This document shows positions 17,392 through 26,313 of a stretch of 39,675 bases of DNA, in pieces. Origin of the DNA: Candidatus Frankia nodulisporulans (GTDB lineage: Bacteria > Actinomycetota > Actinomycetes > Frankiales > Frankiaceae); assembly GCF_902806475.1 (NCBI RefSeq), contig NZ_CADCWS010000014.1, positions 1 through 39,675 of the forward strand, in the 5' to 3' direction. The first letter of the stretch is position 1, and every line of letters begins with the position of its first letter. Below the pieces are notes generated by a model that was not told where the DNA came from, searched no databases, and saw nothing but the letters and a program-made list of their open reading frames with translations. The position numbers were made by a program, and so were the translations under genes.

Positions 17392-17756
17392 GCGCCGGCG
17401 TACCGGTCCTGCCCGGTCGCGACCTGCCGCCGCAGCCCTTCGGTGCGGGCTGGCCCGCCTACTGGCGCCAGGACGCGGCCTGCCGCGACGGCGATCCCGA
17501 CGCGTTCTTCCCGCCGGACGGCCGTAACACCAAGGCCCGGGCCGCCGCCGAATCCCGCGCCCGCAAGATCTGCTCGGACTGCCCCGTCCAGCGCCCCTGC
17601 CTCGCCACCGCGATCTTCCGCCAGGAGGAGCACGGCGTGTGGGGTGGCCTCACCTCCGACGAGCGCGCCACCGTCGTCCCCCGCGGTCGGCTCTCCGCCG
17701 ACGACGCGCTGGCCTTCGCCGACCGGCTCCTTCTGTCCACCTCCGTCGCGAGCTGA
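17388..17756 (+). CDS. WhiB-family iron-sulfur transcription factor
   Basis: The 122-aa product has the four conserved cysteines with C-x29-C-x2-C-x5-C spacing (AACRDGDPDAFF, then KICSDCPVQRPC), which bind a [4Fe-4S] cluster. The GVWGGLTSDER turn that contacts sigma factor follows. WhiB proteins act with the primary sigma factor as redox- or NO-sensitive regulators of development, stress or antibiotic response. The C-terminal tail (VVPRGRLSADDALAFADRL) lacks the AT-hook of WhiB7. Start ATG 17388 is preferred because it overlaps the uORF stop; GTG 17361 is an in-frame alternative. Which WhiB subclass this is cannot be told. Confidence 0.93.
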   Translation: MSAGVPVLPGRDLPPQPFGAGWPAYWRQDAACRDGDPDAFFPPDGRNTKARAAAESRARKICSDCPVQRPCLATAIFRQEEHGVWGGLTSDERATVVPRGRLSADDALAFADRLLLSTSVAS

Positions 17757-18085
17757 TCGCGACCGCGGATACTTCGGACGGTCCGGCCTCCAGGCGCTGC
17801 TCGCGCCCGCTGGCCGGGCCGTTCGCCGTCCCGGCTCCGCCAGCTTCGCCGGGTAGGCGCGCCGTCCAGCCCGCACCGGCACTGGCCGGTGACCGTCGCG
17901 GACCCGGTGGTGCGGACACCATTGACGGGTGGGGCAGGCGTTCGGCAGGCTGCCAGTGAGCGGCCCACGACCACAGCCGTGAGGTGTCCGGGCGACCGGG
18001 CGCGGCCAGAACATCCGGAGACGGCGGTGGACACAGCGGTGAACCGGGCATGTGCGGCCCACCTGACCCCGGTCAGGGTTCGTTG
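17757..18085. other. Gene-free gap between whiB and the SixA-like gene
   Basis: About 330 bases. I see no gene and no clear promoter. GGTCAGGG lies 8 bases before the SixA-like ATG and may be a weak ribosome binding site. Confidence 0.4.
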
Positions 18086-18613
18086 ATGGCGACGCACCGG
18101 CTTCTGCTGCTGCGCCACGCCAAGTCCGACTGGGCCGAGGGCGACACTCCCGACGCCCAGCGGCCACTGGCCGACTCGGGCCTGCGCGCGTGCGCGCTGG
18201 TCGCCCGGCATCTGCGGGACCGCGACCTCGCCCCGGACCTCATCCTGTGCTCGGCCGCGCTGCGCACCCGGCAGACCGTCGAGGGCATCGCCGCCGCACT
18301 ACCGGCCGGTGTGCCCGTCGTCACGGAGGACCGGCTCTATCTCGCCGAGGCCGAGACCCTGCTCGACCGGCTCCGCGACGTGGACGACGGGGTACCCACC
18401 GTGCTGCTCGTCGGGCACAACCCCGGCATCCACACTCTCGCGGTGGCGCTGCTCGCCGCCACGGACCGCCCGCGGATTCCCACCTACCCGACGGCGGCGC
18501 TCGCCGTCGAGGATCTCCTGGTGCCGCGTTGGGCCGAACTCGGCCAGTCCACCACGCGACTGGCCTCGTTCGTCACCCCCCGAGAACTGCGCGAGTCCGC
18601 TGGGTCGAGCTAG
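18086..18613 (+). CDS. sixA: SixA-like histidine phosphatase
   Basis: The 175-aa protein belongs to the histidine phosphatase (phosphoglycerate mutase-like) superfamily. The catalytic His is in LLLLRHAKSDW near residue 10, and the second His is in VLLVGHNPGIHTLA near residue 112. The short length and the Lys-Ser after the RHA motif are typical of SixA, which removes phosphate from phosphohistidine proteins. ATG 18086 gives the normal compact N-terminus. Its stop shares bases with the convergent small membrane protein stop (CTAG). Substrate not shown by sequence. Confidence 0.88.
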   Translation: MATHRLLLLRHAKSDWAEGDTPDAQRPLADSGLRACALVARHLRDRDLAPDLILCSAALRTRQTVEGIAAALPAGVPVVTEDRLYLAEAETLLDRLRDVDDGVPTVLLVGHNPGIHTLAVALLAATDRPRIPTYPTAALAVEDLLVPRWAELGQSTTRLASFVTPRELRESAGSS

Positions 18614-18801
18614 TAGGCCTGCTCCATGATCCGGGCCGCCAGGGCGATGGCGAACCCACCGACCAGCAGCACGGCGGTCACGATCCACAGCGGGGTCGAG
18701 GCCAGCGGAAGCGCGACCGCCCCGACCACGAAGCCCGCGATGATCAGAAACACCGCAAGCCACGAACCCGTGTTCGCCTTGTGGTGACCGGTCTCGCTCA
18801 C
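18610..18801 (-). CDS. Small two-TM membrane protein, HGxxPAAW-like family
   Basis: The 63-aa product begins MSETGHHKANTGSWLAV and has two hydrophobic segments (LAVFLIIAGFVVGAVAL and LWIVTAVLLVGGFAIAL), ending ARIMEQAY. It resembles the small actinobacterial membrane proteins with a His-Gly/Ala-Trp N-terminal motif; their function is unknown. Its stop codon overlaps that of the SixA-like gene on the other strand by three bases in CTAG. It is the first gene after a gap from otsA, read alone. Confidence 0.75.
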   Translation of the reverse strand: MSETGHHKANTGSWLAVFLIIAGFVVGAVALPLASTPLWIVTAVLLVGGFAIALAARIMEQAY

Positions 18802-19017
18802 GTACGACTCCCGTCCTTGCGCCGCGGCCGCCGACCGACCGCCGATCGGCGGGACGCCCCGGCGCGCCTCGTTCCCGATGCGACCCTACCCGCGAACCCG
18901 TCCCACGAGCCCGGGATGCCCACCACTGTCGGCTGGTCCATCCGGCCCCCGCTGCCATGACCTCCGGCCCCGGGACGACCCCCCGAGACGACCCCCGGGA
19001 CGGTCTGGCGGGACGGT

Positions 19018-20538
19018 CTAGATGAAGCCGGCGATGCGGCGCAGGTCGACGATCTGGTCGTCGAGCCAGCGGCGCACGTCGTGGGTGCGGACCTGGTCCG
19101 CGGCGGCGGCCAGCCGGCGATGACGCTCCCCGATCGGCATGGTCAGCGCGGTGTAGAAGGCGTCGGCCATCTGCTGGACGTCGAAGGGCTGCAACGTGAC
19201 GGCGAACTCGCCGAGTTCCTCGTGGGCGCCGGCCATCTCCGACAGGGCGAGCACCCCGCCGCGGCGGTTGACGACGGCCACCTCCTTGGCGACGAGGTTC
19301 ATGCCGTCGGCGATGGCGTTGACGATCAGGACGTCGCAGATGGAGTAGGCGGCGACCGCGAGCGGGAAGTCCTCGACCATGCGCAGGTCGATCGGCTGAC
19401 GGCCCTCCTTGGTGTGCCGGGCGTTGATCTCGGCGACGACCCCGCCGATCAGCGCGATGTAGTCGGCGTACTCGGGGACGTCGGTGCGGCTGGGCTGGAG
19501 CAGAGCGAGGAAGCTCACCCGTCCGACCAGTTCGGGATGCTGGTCGAGCAGGGTGCCGAAGGCGAGGAAGCCGCGCACGACGTTCTTGCTCGGGTCGGTG
19601 CGGTCCACGCGCAGCAGGAGCTGACGGTCGTCGTCGAGGAAGAGGTAGCGCAGCATGGCGACGTGCGCGGCGACCTCCTCGGAGGCCTGGGTGGCGTCCA
19701 GGGCGGCCGGGTCGACCGAGATCGGATAGTAGCGGGCGCGCACCACCCGGTCGCCGACCGTGACGGTGAGCTTGTCGAGGTCGGCCGGTAGGCCGAGCAG
19801 TTCGGCGGCGCACAGCACGAAGTTGCGGGCGTAGCGACGGGTGTGGAAGCCGACGACATCGCTGCCGAGCAGGCCGCGCAGCAGCCGTTCGCGGATGTCC
19901 CCGGGCAGGATGCGCCATTCGTCCGGCCCGGGCCAGGGGATGTGTACGAAGTGGGTGAGCACGACGTCGGGGCACTGCTCCCGCACCCAGTCGGCCACCA
20001 GGTAGAAGTGATAGTCCTGCAACAGGACCAGGGCCTTGCCGCCGCGGGAGCGGACCTCGCTGACCACCGCGTCGGCATAGGCCCGGTTGACCGCCGCGTA
20101 GCCGTTCTCGAACGCGTCGTGCTCGGCGCGGGTGAGCACCGGGGACAGCGAACGGCCGTAGAGACCGTGCTGGATGAACCAGAGGATCGGGTTGGACCAG
20201 ACGCTGTAGAAGTCGGCGTAGGCCGCCGGGTCGGTGACGACGAGACGCACCCGGATCGCCGGGCCCTCGGGTTCGCCGTCCACCAGATGGGGCTGGGGAT
20301 GGGTCTGGACGAGGATGGAGCTGCCGGCGTTCTCCCCGGCGACGACGGTGTCCTCCTCGCTGGCCGCGCCGCATACCCACACGGCGTCATCGAGGTGTTC
20401 GGCGAGCCCGGACAGAGCTGAGACGAGGCCGCCGGCGCCCCGGCCGACGGTGCGACCGGTGGCATCCCGGTCGAAGCTGACGGGGCCGCGGTTGGACAGG
20501 AGCACAAGTGGCAGGTCGAGGGCGATGAAGTCCGACAC
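19018..20538 (-). CDS. otsA: Alpha,alpha-trehalose-phosphate synthase (GT20)
   Basis: OtsA joins UDP- or GDP-glucose to glucose-6-phosphate to give trehalose-6-phosphate, an osmolyte and stress metabolite precursor. The 506-aa length is usual. Motifs: LLSNRGPVSFDRD at the N-terminus, GGLVSALSGL, LLQDYHFYLVADWVRE (the usual HDYHL motif, here with Gln), FVHIPWPGPDEWRILPG, PISVDP, LLRVDRTDPSKNVVRGFLAF with the donor-phosphate Arg and Lys, and DGMNLVAKEVAVVN. Start GTG 20538 follows AGGAGG at 11 bases. No otsB phosphatase is next to it. Specific use as a related GT20 such as glucosylglycerol-phosphate synthase is possible but less likely. Confidence 0.92.
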   Translation of the reverse strand: MSDFIALDLPLVLLSNRGPVSFDRDATGRTVGRGAGGLVSALSGLAEHLDDAVWVCGAASEEDTVVAGENAGSSILVQTHPQPHLVDGEPEGPAIRVRLVVTDPAAYADFYSVWSNPILWFIQHGLYGRSLSPVLTRAEHDAFENGYAAVNRAYADAVVSEVRSRGGKALVLLQDYHFYLVADWVREQCPDVVLTHFVHIPWPGPDEWRILPGDIRERLLRGLLGSDVVGFHTRRYARNFVLCAAELLGLPADLDKLTVTVGDRVVRARYYPISVDPAALDATQASEEVAAHVAMLRYLFLDDDRQLLLRVDRTDPSKNVVRGFLAFGTLLDQHPELVGRVSFLALLQPSRTDVPEYADYIALIGGVVAEINARHTKEGRQPIDLRMVEDFPLAVAAYSICDVLIVNAIADGMNLVAKEVAVVNRRGGVLALSEMAGAHEELGEFAVTLQPFDVQQMADAFYTALTMPIGERHRRLAAAADQVRTHDVRRWLDDQIVDLRRIAGFI

Positions 20539-20813
20539 GACGGATGTAGCCTCCTGATCACGGGCAGTACTCGGACGTCCCGGAGTCCCGGCCGCCGCCA
20601 GCGCAGGGGCGCACGGGGGACAATCCGGACTGTAGTGAGCCCCGGACCCGGATGCACCGCGTTGCGGGGTGCCCAGACCGTTGTTACCCAGACCTTCACC
20701 GGATTACTGTCGACCGACAAACATGCATCTCAGCGCGACGAAGGTCGCCCCGCTGGCCGAGCGGATCCACCCGACACACGCCGGGCCTGCACCGATGGTG
20801 AGCGGACTGTCGC

Positions 20814-21077
20814 CTACAGGCCGTCTCGGTAGTCCCGGACCTCCTGGACGGCGGAGCCCAGCGACGCGAGCGACATCTGGAGTGTGTCGCGTGTCTCCAC
20901 CAAAGCACTGGTCAACTGCTCGACGGAGCGGTGCTCACTGCCGTCGGTCGCGGCGATCACCATCGCCTGCGCTTCCTCGAGCATGCCGAGTGCGCCCTCG
21001 AGCTGGCCGGCGACCTCCTCGGTCCGCCGGAACGCCTCGTCGAGCTGGGCCTTGACCTCGGCGATCGTGCCTGACAC
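20814..21077 (-). CDS. 87-aa helical protein, last gene of the FtsK-like operon
   Basis: The product (MSGTIAEVKAQLDEAFRRTE, continuing to VRDYRDGL) is almost all alpha-helical with heptad-like spacing. Two helices of about 35-40 residues meet near TDGSEHRSVEQ. The size and helix-turn-helix shape are those of WXG100/Esx secreted proteins, but there is no WxG in the turn and no YxxxD/E tail. GTG 21077 begins six bases after the stop of the four-TM gene, and the ribosome site overlaps that stop. I do not recognise the family. It could be a secretion substrate, a chaperone or a structural partner of the ATPase; the first is the reading suggested by the operon. Confidence 0.65.
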   Translation of the reverse strand: MSGTIAEVKAQLDEAFRRTEEVAGQLEGALGMLEEAQAMVIAATDGSEHRSVEQLTSALVETRDTLQMSLASLGSAVQEVRDYRDGL

Positions 21078-21083
21078 CCGTCC

Positions 21084-22484
21084 TCATCCCTTCCTGGAAG
21101 CGCCGGCGCGAGAGCCGGCCTGTGCCTGCGGCTGCGTCGGCGCGCCGACGCCGAGGCCGAGGCCGAACCGGGCGGCGGCGGCGAGCGCGACGAGCGATCC
21201 GGCGATGGCCACCGGGTCGGTGGGGGCCAACCGGAACGTGGCGAGCACCGCCACCGCGGCGCAGCCCGCTCCCAGCATGCCGGCCCGGGCGATCGCCTTC
21301 ACCCCGACCTCCATCCCGGCGGCCGCGGTGACCAGACCCGAGGCGACCAGCGCCGCCCCGACGACGCACGGCATCCCCGGTGCGTGCGCGAACACCCGCA
21401 GCAGTCCGACGACGGCGAGGCTGAGCAGGCTGGCGAGCGCGGTCATCAGACCCGCGGACGCCGACGCGGCGCCCTTGCTCACCGCCCGCAGTTCCGCGGC
21501 CTTGCTCATCGCGTCCAGACACAGCTCGTAGGCCTGGCGCGGCGCCGTGCGCGGGTCGACCGGCCCGGCCGGTCCGGCCGCCGCGCCGCCCGTGCGAGCG
21601 GATCCCCGCCGTCGGCGGTCGGTTCGATCCGTGGGTGTCGGGCCGACCTGTCCGCCTCGGGTGCGCTCCGCGCCGACCGCCGGGCCATGGCCGGTCCGGG
21701 CCAGCGGTCGACCGGCCCGCCGCCGGCCGCCGCCGCCGCCCGGTGTGGACGCGCCCCCCTTGGTGAGTCGGACCTGGCCGGCCGGTTCCACGGCGGCGGC
21801 GGCGCCGGGGTCGGCGGGACGCAGCTGGTCGAGGTCGGTCAGGCCGTACTGGGCCAGCGGCTCGGCGACCTGCCCCCACACACCGTCGACCCGTGCCCGG
21901 ATGTCCCTGGCGGCCGCGCGGTGACGCTGCGCCTGGGCCCGGCTACCCTGGCGACGATGGTGCGCGTCGCGCCCCGCCCGGGCCCGGGCCACATCCGAGG
22001 TGCCGAGCAGATCCCGGTAACGCGTCGCCGCGCGCCACGGATCCTCCGCCTCCGCCTCCGGCCCCGGGGCAGGTGTGTCCGCCGGCATCGGTGTGCCCGC
22101 CGGCATCGGCACTCCCACGGCCGTCGACGCGGTGGACGCGGCCGCGATGGGCCCTGCCATGGCCGGCGGACCGGTGGGAACCCCGGGTGGGGTGGGGTCG
22201 GGCGGAAGAGCGAACGTGGGGCCGGCGTCCGGCCAGGAACCCGCGATCGACCACAGCCGCGCCGGATCGCGCGGGTCGGCTCCGCTCACGATCTCCCGCG
22301 CCTCCTCGCTCGCCGCCGCCGGGGAGACGGCCCGCGCCGGGGGAACAGTCACGTCCGGACGCCATCCACCGGCCTGCCCGGGCGGTGTGGACCGCCGTGC
22401 CCACCCGGCGCCGGGCTCGGCGGGTTCGGCGCCGTCGCCGTCGGGGGCGCCGCCGCGGTACGGATCATCCTGACCGATCATCAT
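21084..22484 (-). CDS. Pro-rich protein with four C-terminal TM segments, middle gene of the FtsK-like operon
   Basis: I do not recognise this 466-aa protein. Residues 1 to ~145 are Pro/Ala/Gly-rich and disordered. A charged helical stretch (DPWRAATRYRDLLGTSDVAR to DIRARVDGVWGQVAEPLAQY) follows at ~145-210. Next is an Arg/Gly-rich linker, and then about 150 residues with four hydrophobic helices (MTALASLLSLAVVGLLRVF, CVVGAALVASGLVTAAAGM, GMLGAGCAAVAVLATF, IAGSLVALAAAARFGLG). ATG 22484 is used, eight bases after the ATPase stop; ATG 22481 is next. The Arg/Gly linker has weak coding character and two compensating frameshifts there cannot be excluded. It likely anchors the ATPase complex in the membrane. 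Confidence 0.65.
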   Translation of the reverse strand: MMIGQDDPYRGGAPDGDGAEPAEPGAGWARRSTPPGQAGGWRPDVTVPPARAVSPAAASEEAREIVSGADPRDPARLWSIAGSWPDAGPTFALPPDPTPPGVPTGPPAMAGPIAAASTASTAVGVPMPAGTPMPADTPAPGPEAEAEDPWRAATRYRDLLGTSDVARARAGRDAHHRRQGSRAQAQRHRAAARDIRARVDGVWGQVAEPLAQYGLTDLDQLRPADPGAAAAVEPAGQVRLTKGGASTPGGGGGRRRAGRPLARTGHGPAVGAERTRGGQVGPTPTDRTDRRRRGSARTGGAAAGPAGPVDPRTAPRQAYELCLDAMSKAAELRAVSKGAASASAGLMTALASLLSLAVVGLLRVFAHAPGMPCVVGAALVASGLVTAAAGMEVGVKAIARAGMLGAGCAAVAVLATFRLAPTDPVAIAGSLVALAAAARFGLGLGVGAPTQPQAQAGSRAGASRKG

Positions 22485-22491
22485 GGTCTGC

Positions 22492-25400
22492 CTACCCTCG
22501 GACCAGCGGGGCGAACGGGACCACCGTGCGTGGTTCGGACTGGGCATGCCGGTCGAACAGGACGGCCCGGTTGGGCATCGTCCCGCCGGCGACCGGGCGG
22601 TGCCCGGCGAGGGCGAACAGTTCGCTGCCCGGCACGCCCACGGCCGCCCAGGCCGCGATGTCGTCCCGGTTGACCGGGCCGAGATCCTCCGACATCCGCG
22701 ACACGCCCCGCCACCAGCCGATCAGGTGAACGTGCTGGGCCGGGCCACGCCGGGTCAGCGTGCGAAGATCCTCCAGGCCGGTGCGCCGGGTCTGCTCGTC
22801 GCGGGCCTCCAGAGCGGCCCGGCCGGCGTCCATCGCGAACACGACGACGAGCCGCAGCGGTGGCGCCGCGGTGACCGTGCCGGCCAGGGCCGCCTCCTCC
22901 CGCGCGCGGGTCTCGCCGGCGGCGGCGGCGAGCACGGCCCGCAGCCCGGTGACGTCGGTGACCCGGGCCGGATGACCGGCCCGCCGGATTCGCTCGGCCA
23001 GCACCTCGGCCGCGCCCCACGCCATCGGTTCGGCCGCGACGATCTCGACGACCAGCCGGCCGGGTCCGGCCTGCGCGGCGACGCTGGCCGCGGCCGCGGT
23101 CACGATGCCCGTCGCCTCCCGGCGCAGCGGTCCGAGCACCGCGAGGTGACGACCGGGTGAGGCGGCCAGGCGCACCCCGACCGCCGCGGGCGCCAGGTCC
23201 ACCGGGACGCCGACGAGGGCCAGCGGATCCTCCCCCACCGTGGGCACCGGCCGTCCACCGGACGGCGTGCCGACGCCGGGCCCCGCACCGACCATCAGGT
23301 CACCACCCGGTGACACCTGAAGCCCGGTAGCGGCACCGTGATCGGTGACAGCGGCCACCGCGGCGCCGGCGGTGGCGTCGAGGCCGGTGGCGACGTCCAG
23401 GCTCGCGGCGGCGGCGCTGTCGTCACCCGCGCCCACACCGATGCGGTCGACGGCGGCCGGGGCGGGCCGTCCGTCCAGCGCCAGGTAGACGGCGTTGTCG
23501 TCGAGCAGCGCGGGAGCGTGCCCGACGAACACCCGCGGCGGGCGGGCACCGGGCAGGCTGCGGGCGGTGGCGGTGGACAGCCGGTCGCGCAGGCCCGCGA
23601 TCGTGGCCGCGTCGGGATAGGCGACCCGGACGAGTTCGTTGCCCGCCGGATGCCCGTTACGCCGGTTGACGATGGCCTCGCCGACACCGCCGAGGGCGCC
23701 CGCGGCCTCGTTCGCGGTCGAGAGCAGCACCCGCGACTCCGAGATCGACGTGCGCAGGGCCACCCGCAGCGCGAACTGCCCGAAGATCGAACCGCGCTTG
23801 CCCGCGGTGGAGTCGAGCGCGTCGATGCCGGACAGCGTCTGGCTGGCCAGCAGCAGGTGCACGCCGTACGCCCGCCCCTGTCGGGCGAGGACCTCCAGGT
23901 GGGCGACGGCCTCACGGGCGATCTCGTCCAACGGGGTGAGCATGACCTGGAACTCGTCGACGACGACGAGGATCCGCGGCCAGGCCGAGGAGCGGTCGGC
24001 GGCCCGCAGGCCACGCAGGTCCCGGGCGCCGACGGCACGCATCGCCACGGCCCGGCGGCGCATCTGCTCACGCACCGCGCGCAGGACGGCGACCCCGAAC
24101 TCCCGGTCGCTCTCGATTCCGACGGTGTCGGCGTGCGGAAGGTAGAACGGGTCCGCGGGACCGCCGGCGAACTGGGCGAACTCGAGGCCTTCCTTGAAGT
24201 CCAGCAGATGGAAGCGCACCTGCTCGGGCGAGTAGCGCGCGGCGATGCCGTAGACGACGTCGAGCAGCAGCGTCGACTTGCCCGCGCCCGCCTGCCCGCC
24301 GATGAGGGCGTGCACGGTGTCGTCGTCGAAGGTCAGCGCGACCGGCCCGTCGATGCCACGGGCGACCGTCACGGTCACCCCGGAGGAGCTGTCGGACTCC
24401 CACAGGACGTTCGGCAGCAACTCGGTGATGCCCGGGGGGCGCGCCGCGTGCTGGCGGGCGATCTCGGCGATGTGGTTGCTCACCAGGGTGACGATCGGGG
24501 TCGGCGGCGGCCCGTCGAGCACGACCGGCAGCTGGCCGGTCAGCGAGGTCCGCCACAGCCCGGGCTGGATGTCCTGCCAGCCGGCGCGGTGGGTGAGCAG
24601 ATCGACGGAGGTGAACACGACCGAGTTCGGCAGCACCGCGGCCACCGGATCGGTCTCGTCGTCGAAGCCGAGGTCACTGTCGGGGTCGGGCGGCGCCACC
24701 TCGTCCTGATCGCCGCCGCCCTCGCCCGGGTGCCGCGGCTGCGCCTGGACGACGGAGATCACGCTGACGCCGCAGGACGGCCCCTGCGCGGCGATCGCGG
24801 CCAGTGACCGACCGCCCTCCTCGTAGAGCTGCGGCTCGCCCAGCAGGACCAGCACCTGCCACGGCTCGGGCCGGCCACGCCCGGCGTCCTCCCGGTCGCG
24901 CAGCGAGTCGAACTGCCCGCCGAGGCGCTCCACGGTGATCCGTCCGACCTCGTCGGACAGCCGCGACAGCCGTTCCTCGAGTCGGGCCCGGGTGGTGATC
25001 GTCGCCTCGACGACACCGGCGGCTCGCAGCGGTGCGAGGCCGGCGAGCCCCGCACCGAGCTCGTGCGGGTCGTAGACGATCACCCGGACCCGGCCGGCCG
25101 GCACCGCGGCCAGAATTCGGGTGAGCAGACCGCGGACCAGGTCCACCGCGGCACCCCGCTGCGCCCGGGATGTCTCGATCCGCAGGTTGCGGGCATCGAG
25201 CAGTGGCACGGCCAGCGGCACCCGGGTCGCCCCCGGGCCGGCCCCGAGCAGCACGTTGCCGGCCCGCCACAGGCCCGGCCGGTATCGCTGGGAACGCCCC
25301 GGACCGCCAGCACCGCCGCCCTGGGCCGCCAGCCCACCGTCGGCGGTCAGCCCACCGTCGGCCAGTCCACCGTCGGCCAGTCCACCGTCGGCGGTCAGCC

Positions 25401-25668
25401 CCAGCAGGCCGCGTTGCCACTCGGACGAGGACCAGGCAAGGCCCGCGAATCCGCGGGTCCGGGTGCGGGCGATCGCCGCGGCCTCGATGATTTCGGGGCC
25501 GGGGGCGAGCGGGTCGACCGGGTCTCCCGCCGGGTCCCGCCCGCCGGGCCCGCCGCCCCGTTCGAGTTCGTCGGCCTGTGCCTCCAGCCGGTCGGCGAGC
25601 GCGAGCGCCGCGCCCAGCGAGGACTGGATCCCGGCCACGAGCGTGCGCGCTCGCCGGGTTCCCGACAT
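22492..25668 (-). CDS. Large FtsK/SpoIIIE-type ATPase, first gene of the operon
   Basis: The 1058-aa protein carries a full FtsK/SpoIIIE-type motor. Walker A GGQAGAGKST is near residue 460 and Walker B RILVVVDEFQVML near 570, followed by HLLLASQTLSGIDALDSTAG (sensor) and the FALRVALRTSISESRVLL segment typical of EccC and FtsK motors. An N-terminal helix pair (about residues 10-40) precedes a Gly-rich repeat (GGLTADGGLADGG, ~90-112). A second Rossmann-like region (~835-1050, PGRHLAVLGPLRREATG) has the layout of a degenerate ATPase with no intact P-loop. There is no N-terminal TM and no FtsK gamma domain. This organisation is nearer to EccC of type VII secretion than to chromosome-segregating FtsK. 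The family assignment is firm; the role is inferred. Confidence 0.85.
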   Translation of the reverse strand: MSGTRRARTLVAGIQSSLGAALALADRLEAQADELERGGGPGGRDPAGDPVDPLAPGPEIIEAAAIARTRTRGFAGLAWSSSEWQRGLLGLTADGGLADGGLADGGLTADGGLAAQGGGAGGPGRSQRYRPGLWRAGNVLLGAGPGATRVPLAVPLLDARNLRIETSRAQRGAAVDLVRGLLTRILAAVPAGRVRVIVYDPHELGAGLAGLAPLRAAGVVEATITTRARLEERLSRLSDEVGRITVERLGGQFDSLRDREDAGRGRPEPWQVLVLLGEPQLYEEGGRSLAAIAAQGPSCGVSVISVVQAQPRHPGEGGGDQDEVAPPDPDSDLGFDDETDPVAAVLPNSVVFTSVDLLTHRAGWQDIQPGLWRTSLTGQLPVVLDGPPPTPIVTLVSNHIAEIARQHAARPPGITELLPNVLWESDSSSGVTVTVARGIDGPVALTFDDDTVHALIGGQAGAGKSTLLLDVVYGIAARYSPEQVRFHLLDFKEGLEFAQFAGGPADPFYLPHADTVGIESDREFGVAVLRAVREQMRRRAVAMRAVGARDLRGLRAADRSSAWPRILVVVDEFQVMLTPLDEIAREAVAHLEVLARQGRAYGVHLLLASQTLSGIDALDSTAGKRGSIFGQFALRVALRTSISESRVLLSTANEAAGALGGVGEAIVNRRNGHPAGNELVRVAYPDAATIAGLRDRLSTATARSLPGARPPRVFVGHAPALLDDNAVYLALDGRPAPAAVDRIGVGAGDDSAAAASLDVATGLDATAGAAVAAVTDHGAATGLQVSPGGDLMVGAGPGVGTPSGGRPVPTVGEDPLALVGVPVDLAPAAVGVRLAASPGRHLAVLGPLRREATGIVTAAAASVAAQAGPGRLVVEIVAAEPMAWGAAEVLAERIRRAGHPARVTDVTGLRAVLAAAAGETRAREEAALAGTVTAAPPLRLVVVFAMDAGRAALEARDEQTRRTGLEDLRTLTRRGPAQHVHLIGWWRGVSRMSEDLGPVNRDDIAAWAAVGVPGSELFALAGHRPVAGGTMPNRAVLFDRHAQSEPRTVVPFAPLVRG
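25334..25399. repeat. Short tandem repeat coding for GGLxADGG in the ATPase gene
   Basis: Four units of 18, 15, 15 and 18 bp beginning CCACCGTCGG lie head to tail. All lengths are multiples of three, so changes in copy number keep the frame and only lengthen a flexible linker. Confidence 0.85.
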
Positions 25669-26313
25669 CGACCCATCCTCCCCTCACCCGCCACGACCGG
25701 CGCCACCGCGCGCAGCACCGACCTCGCCTTCGATCATGACGCTGACGGCAGCTCTGACGACCATGACACGTCCAGAAGTGCAAACATCCCAGAACGCGCC
25801 GGACCGGCTGAACCGCCATGCCCGATCGTGGCCCCGATCGGGCCGATGACGGTCACATGGCCCGGACGGCCCCACCCCGATCGGGCCAGGGCCCCGGTGT
25901 GCCCGCCGCCGGCCACGCCGGCCGGCCGGCCGATCGGCCGACCTCGATCCTTCGCCGCCGACCCTGGACACGCTAGCCACCGCCCGGCCCCGCGGTGCCA
26001 TCTCCAACCCGGATCACAGGGGTCAGACCAGTCGTGGACGACGCACGGACCACGCGAAAGACCGTCGTCGCGGCCCTGTTCGGACGCCCGAGCCGCCCGG
26101 ACCCGTCCGATGGCGGCCCGTGTGGGGTAGCTGACACCCGGACCAGGTATCACCTCCCGGCGCCCGGCGCAGGACGATGTCATGGTCATGTCCATCAGCC
26201 ATCCGCGCGTCGACCTTCGCCAGCACGGCCACGCAGCGTCACACCGTGGAGCGGGTGTCTCGTCCCGCGTCGAAAGGTGCGATGGTCAGGGCGGCATGAG
26301 GGAGGGGAGCCTG
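25669..26313. other. Divergent intergenic region with CCCGATCGGG palindromes
   Basis: No convincing gene lies between the ATPase operon and the HAD gene. It holds two identical 10-bp palindromes CCCGATCGGG at 25833-25842 and 25876-25885 (43 bp apart) and a 14-bp palindrome CGGCCGATCGGCCG at 25927-25940. Both divergent promoters must be here, so these are operator candidates. A region of lower GC at 25728-25800 is nearest the operon start. Confidence 0.5.

Noticed and set aside
17388-17756. WhiB7
   Set aside because: The uORF arrangement is similar but the C-terminal AT-hook is missing.
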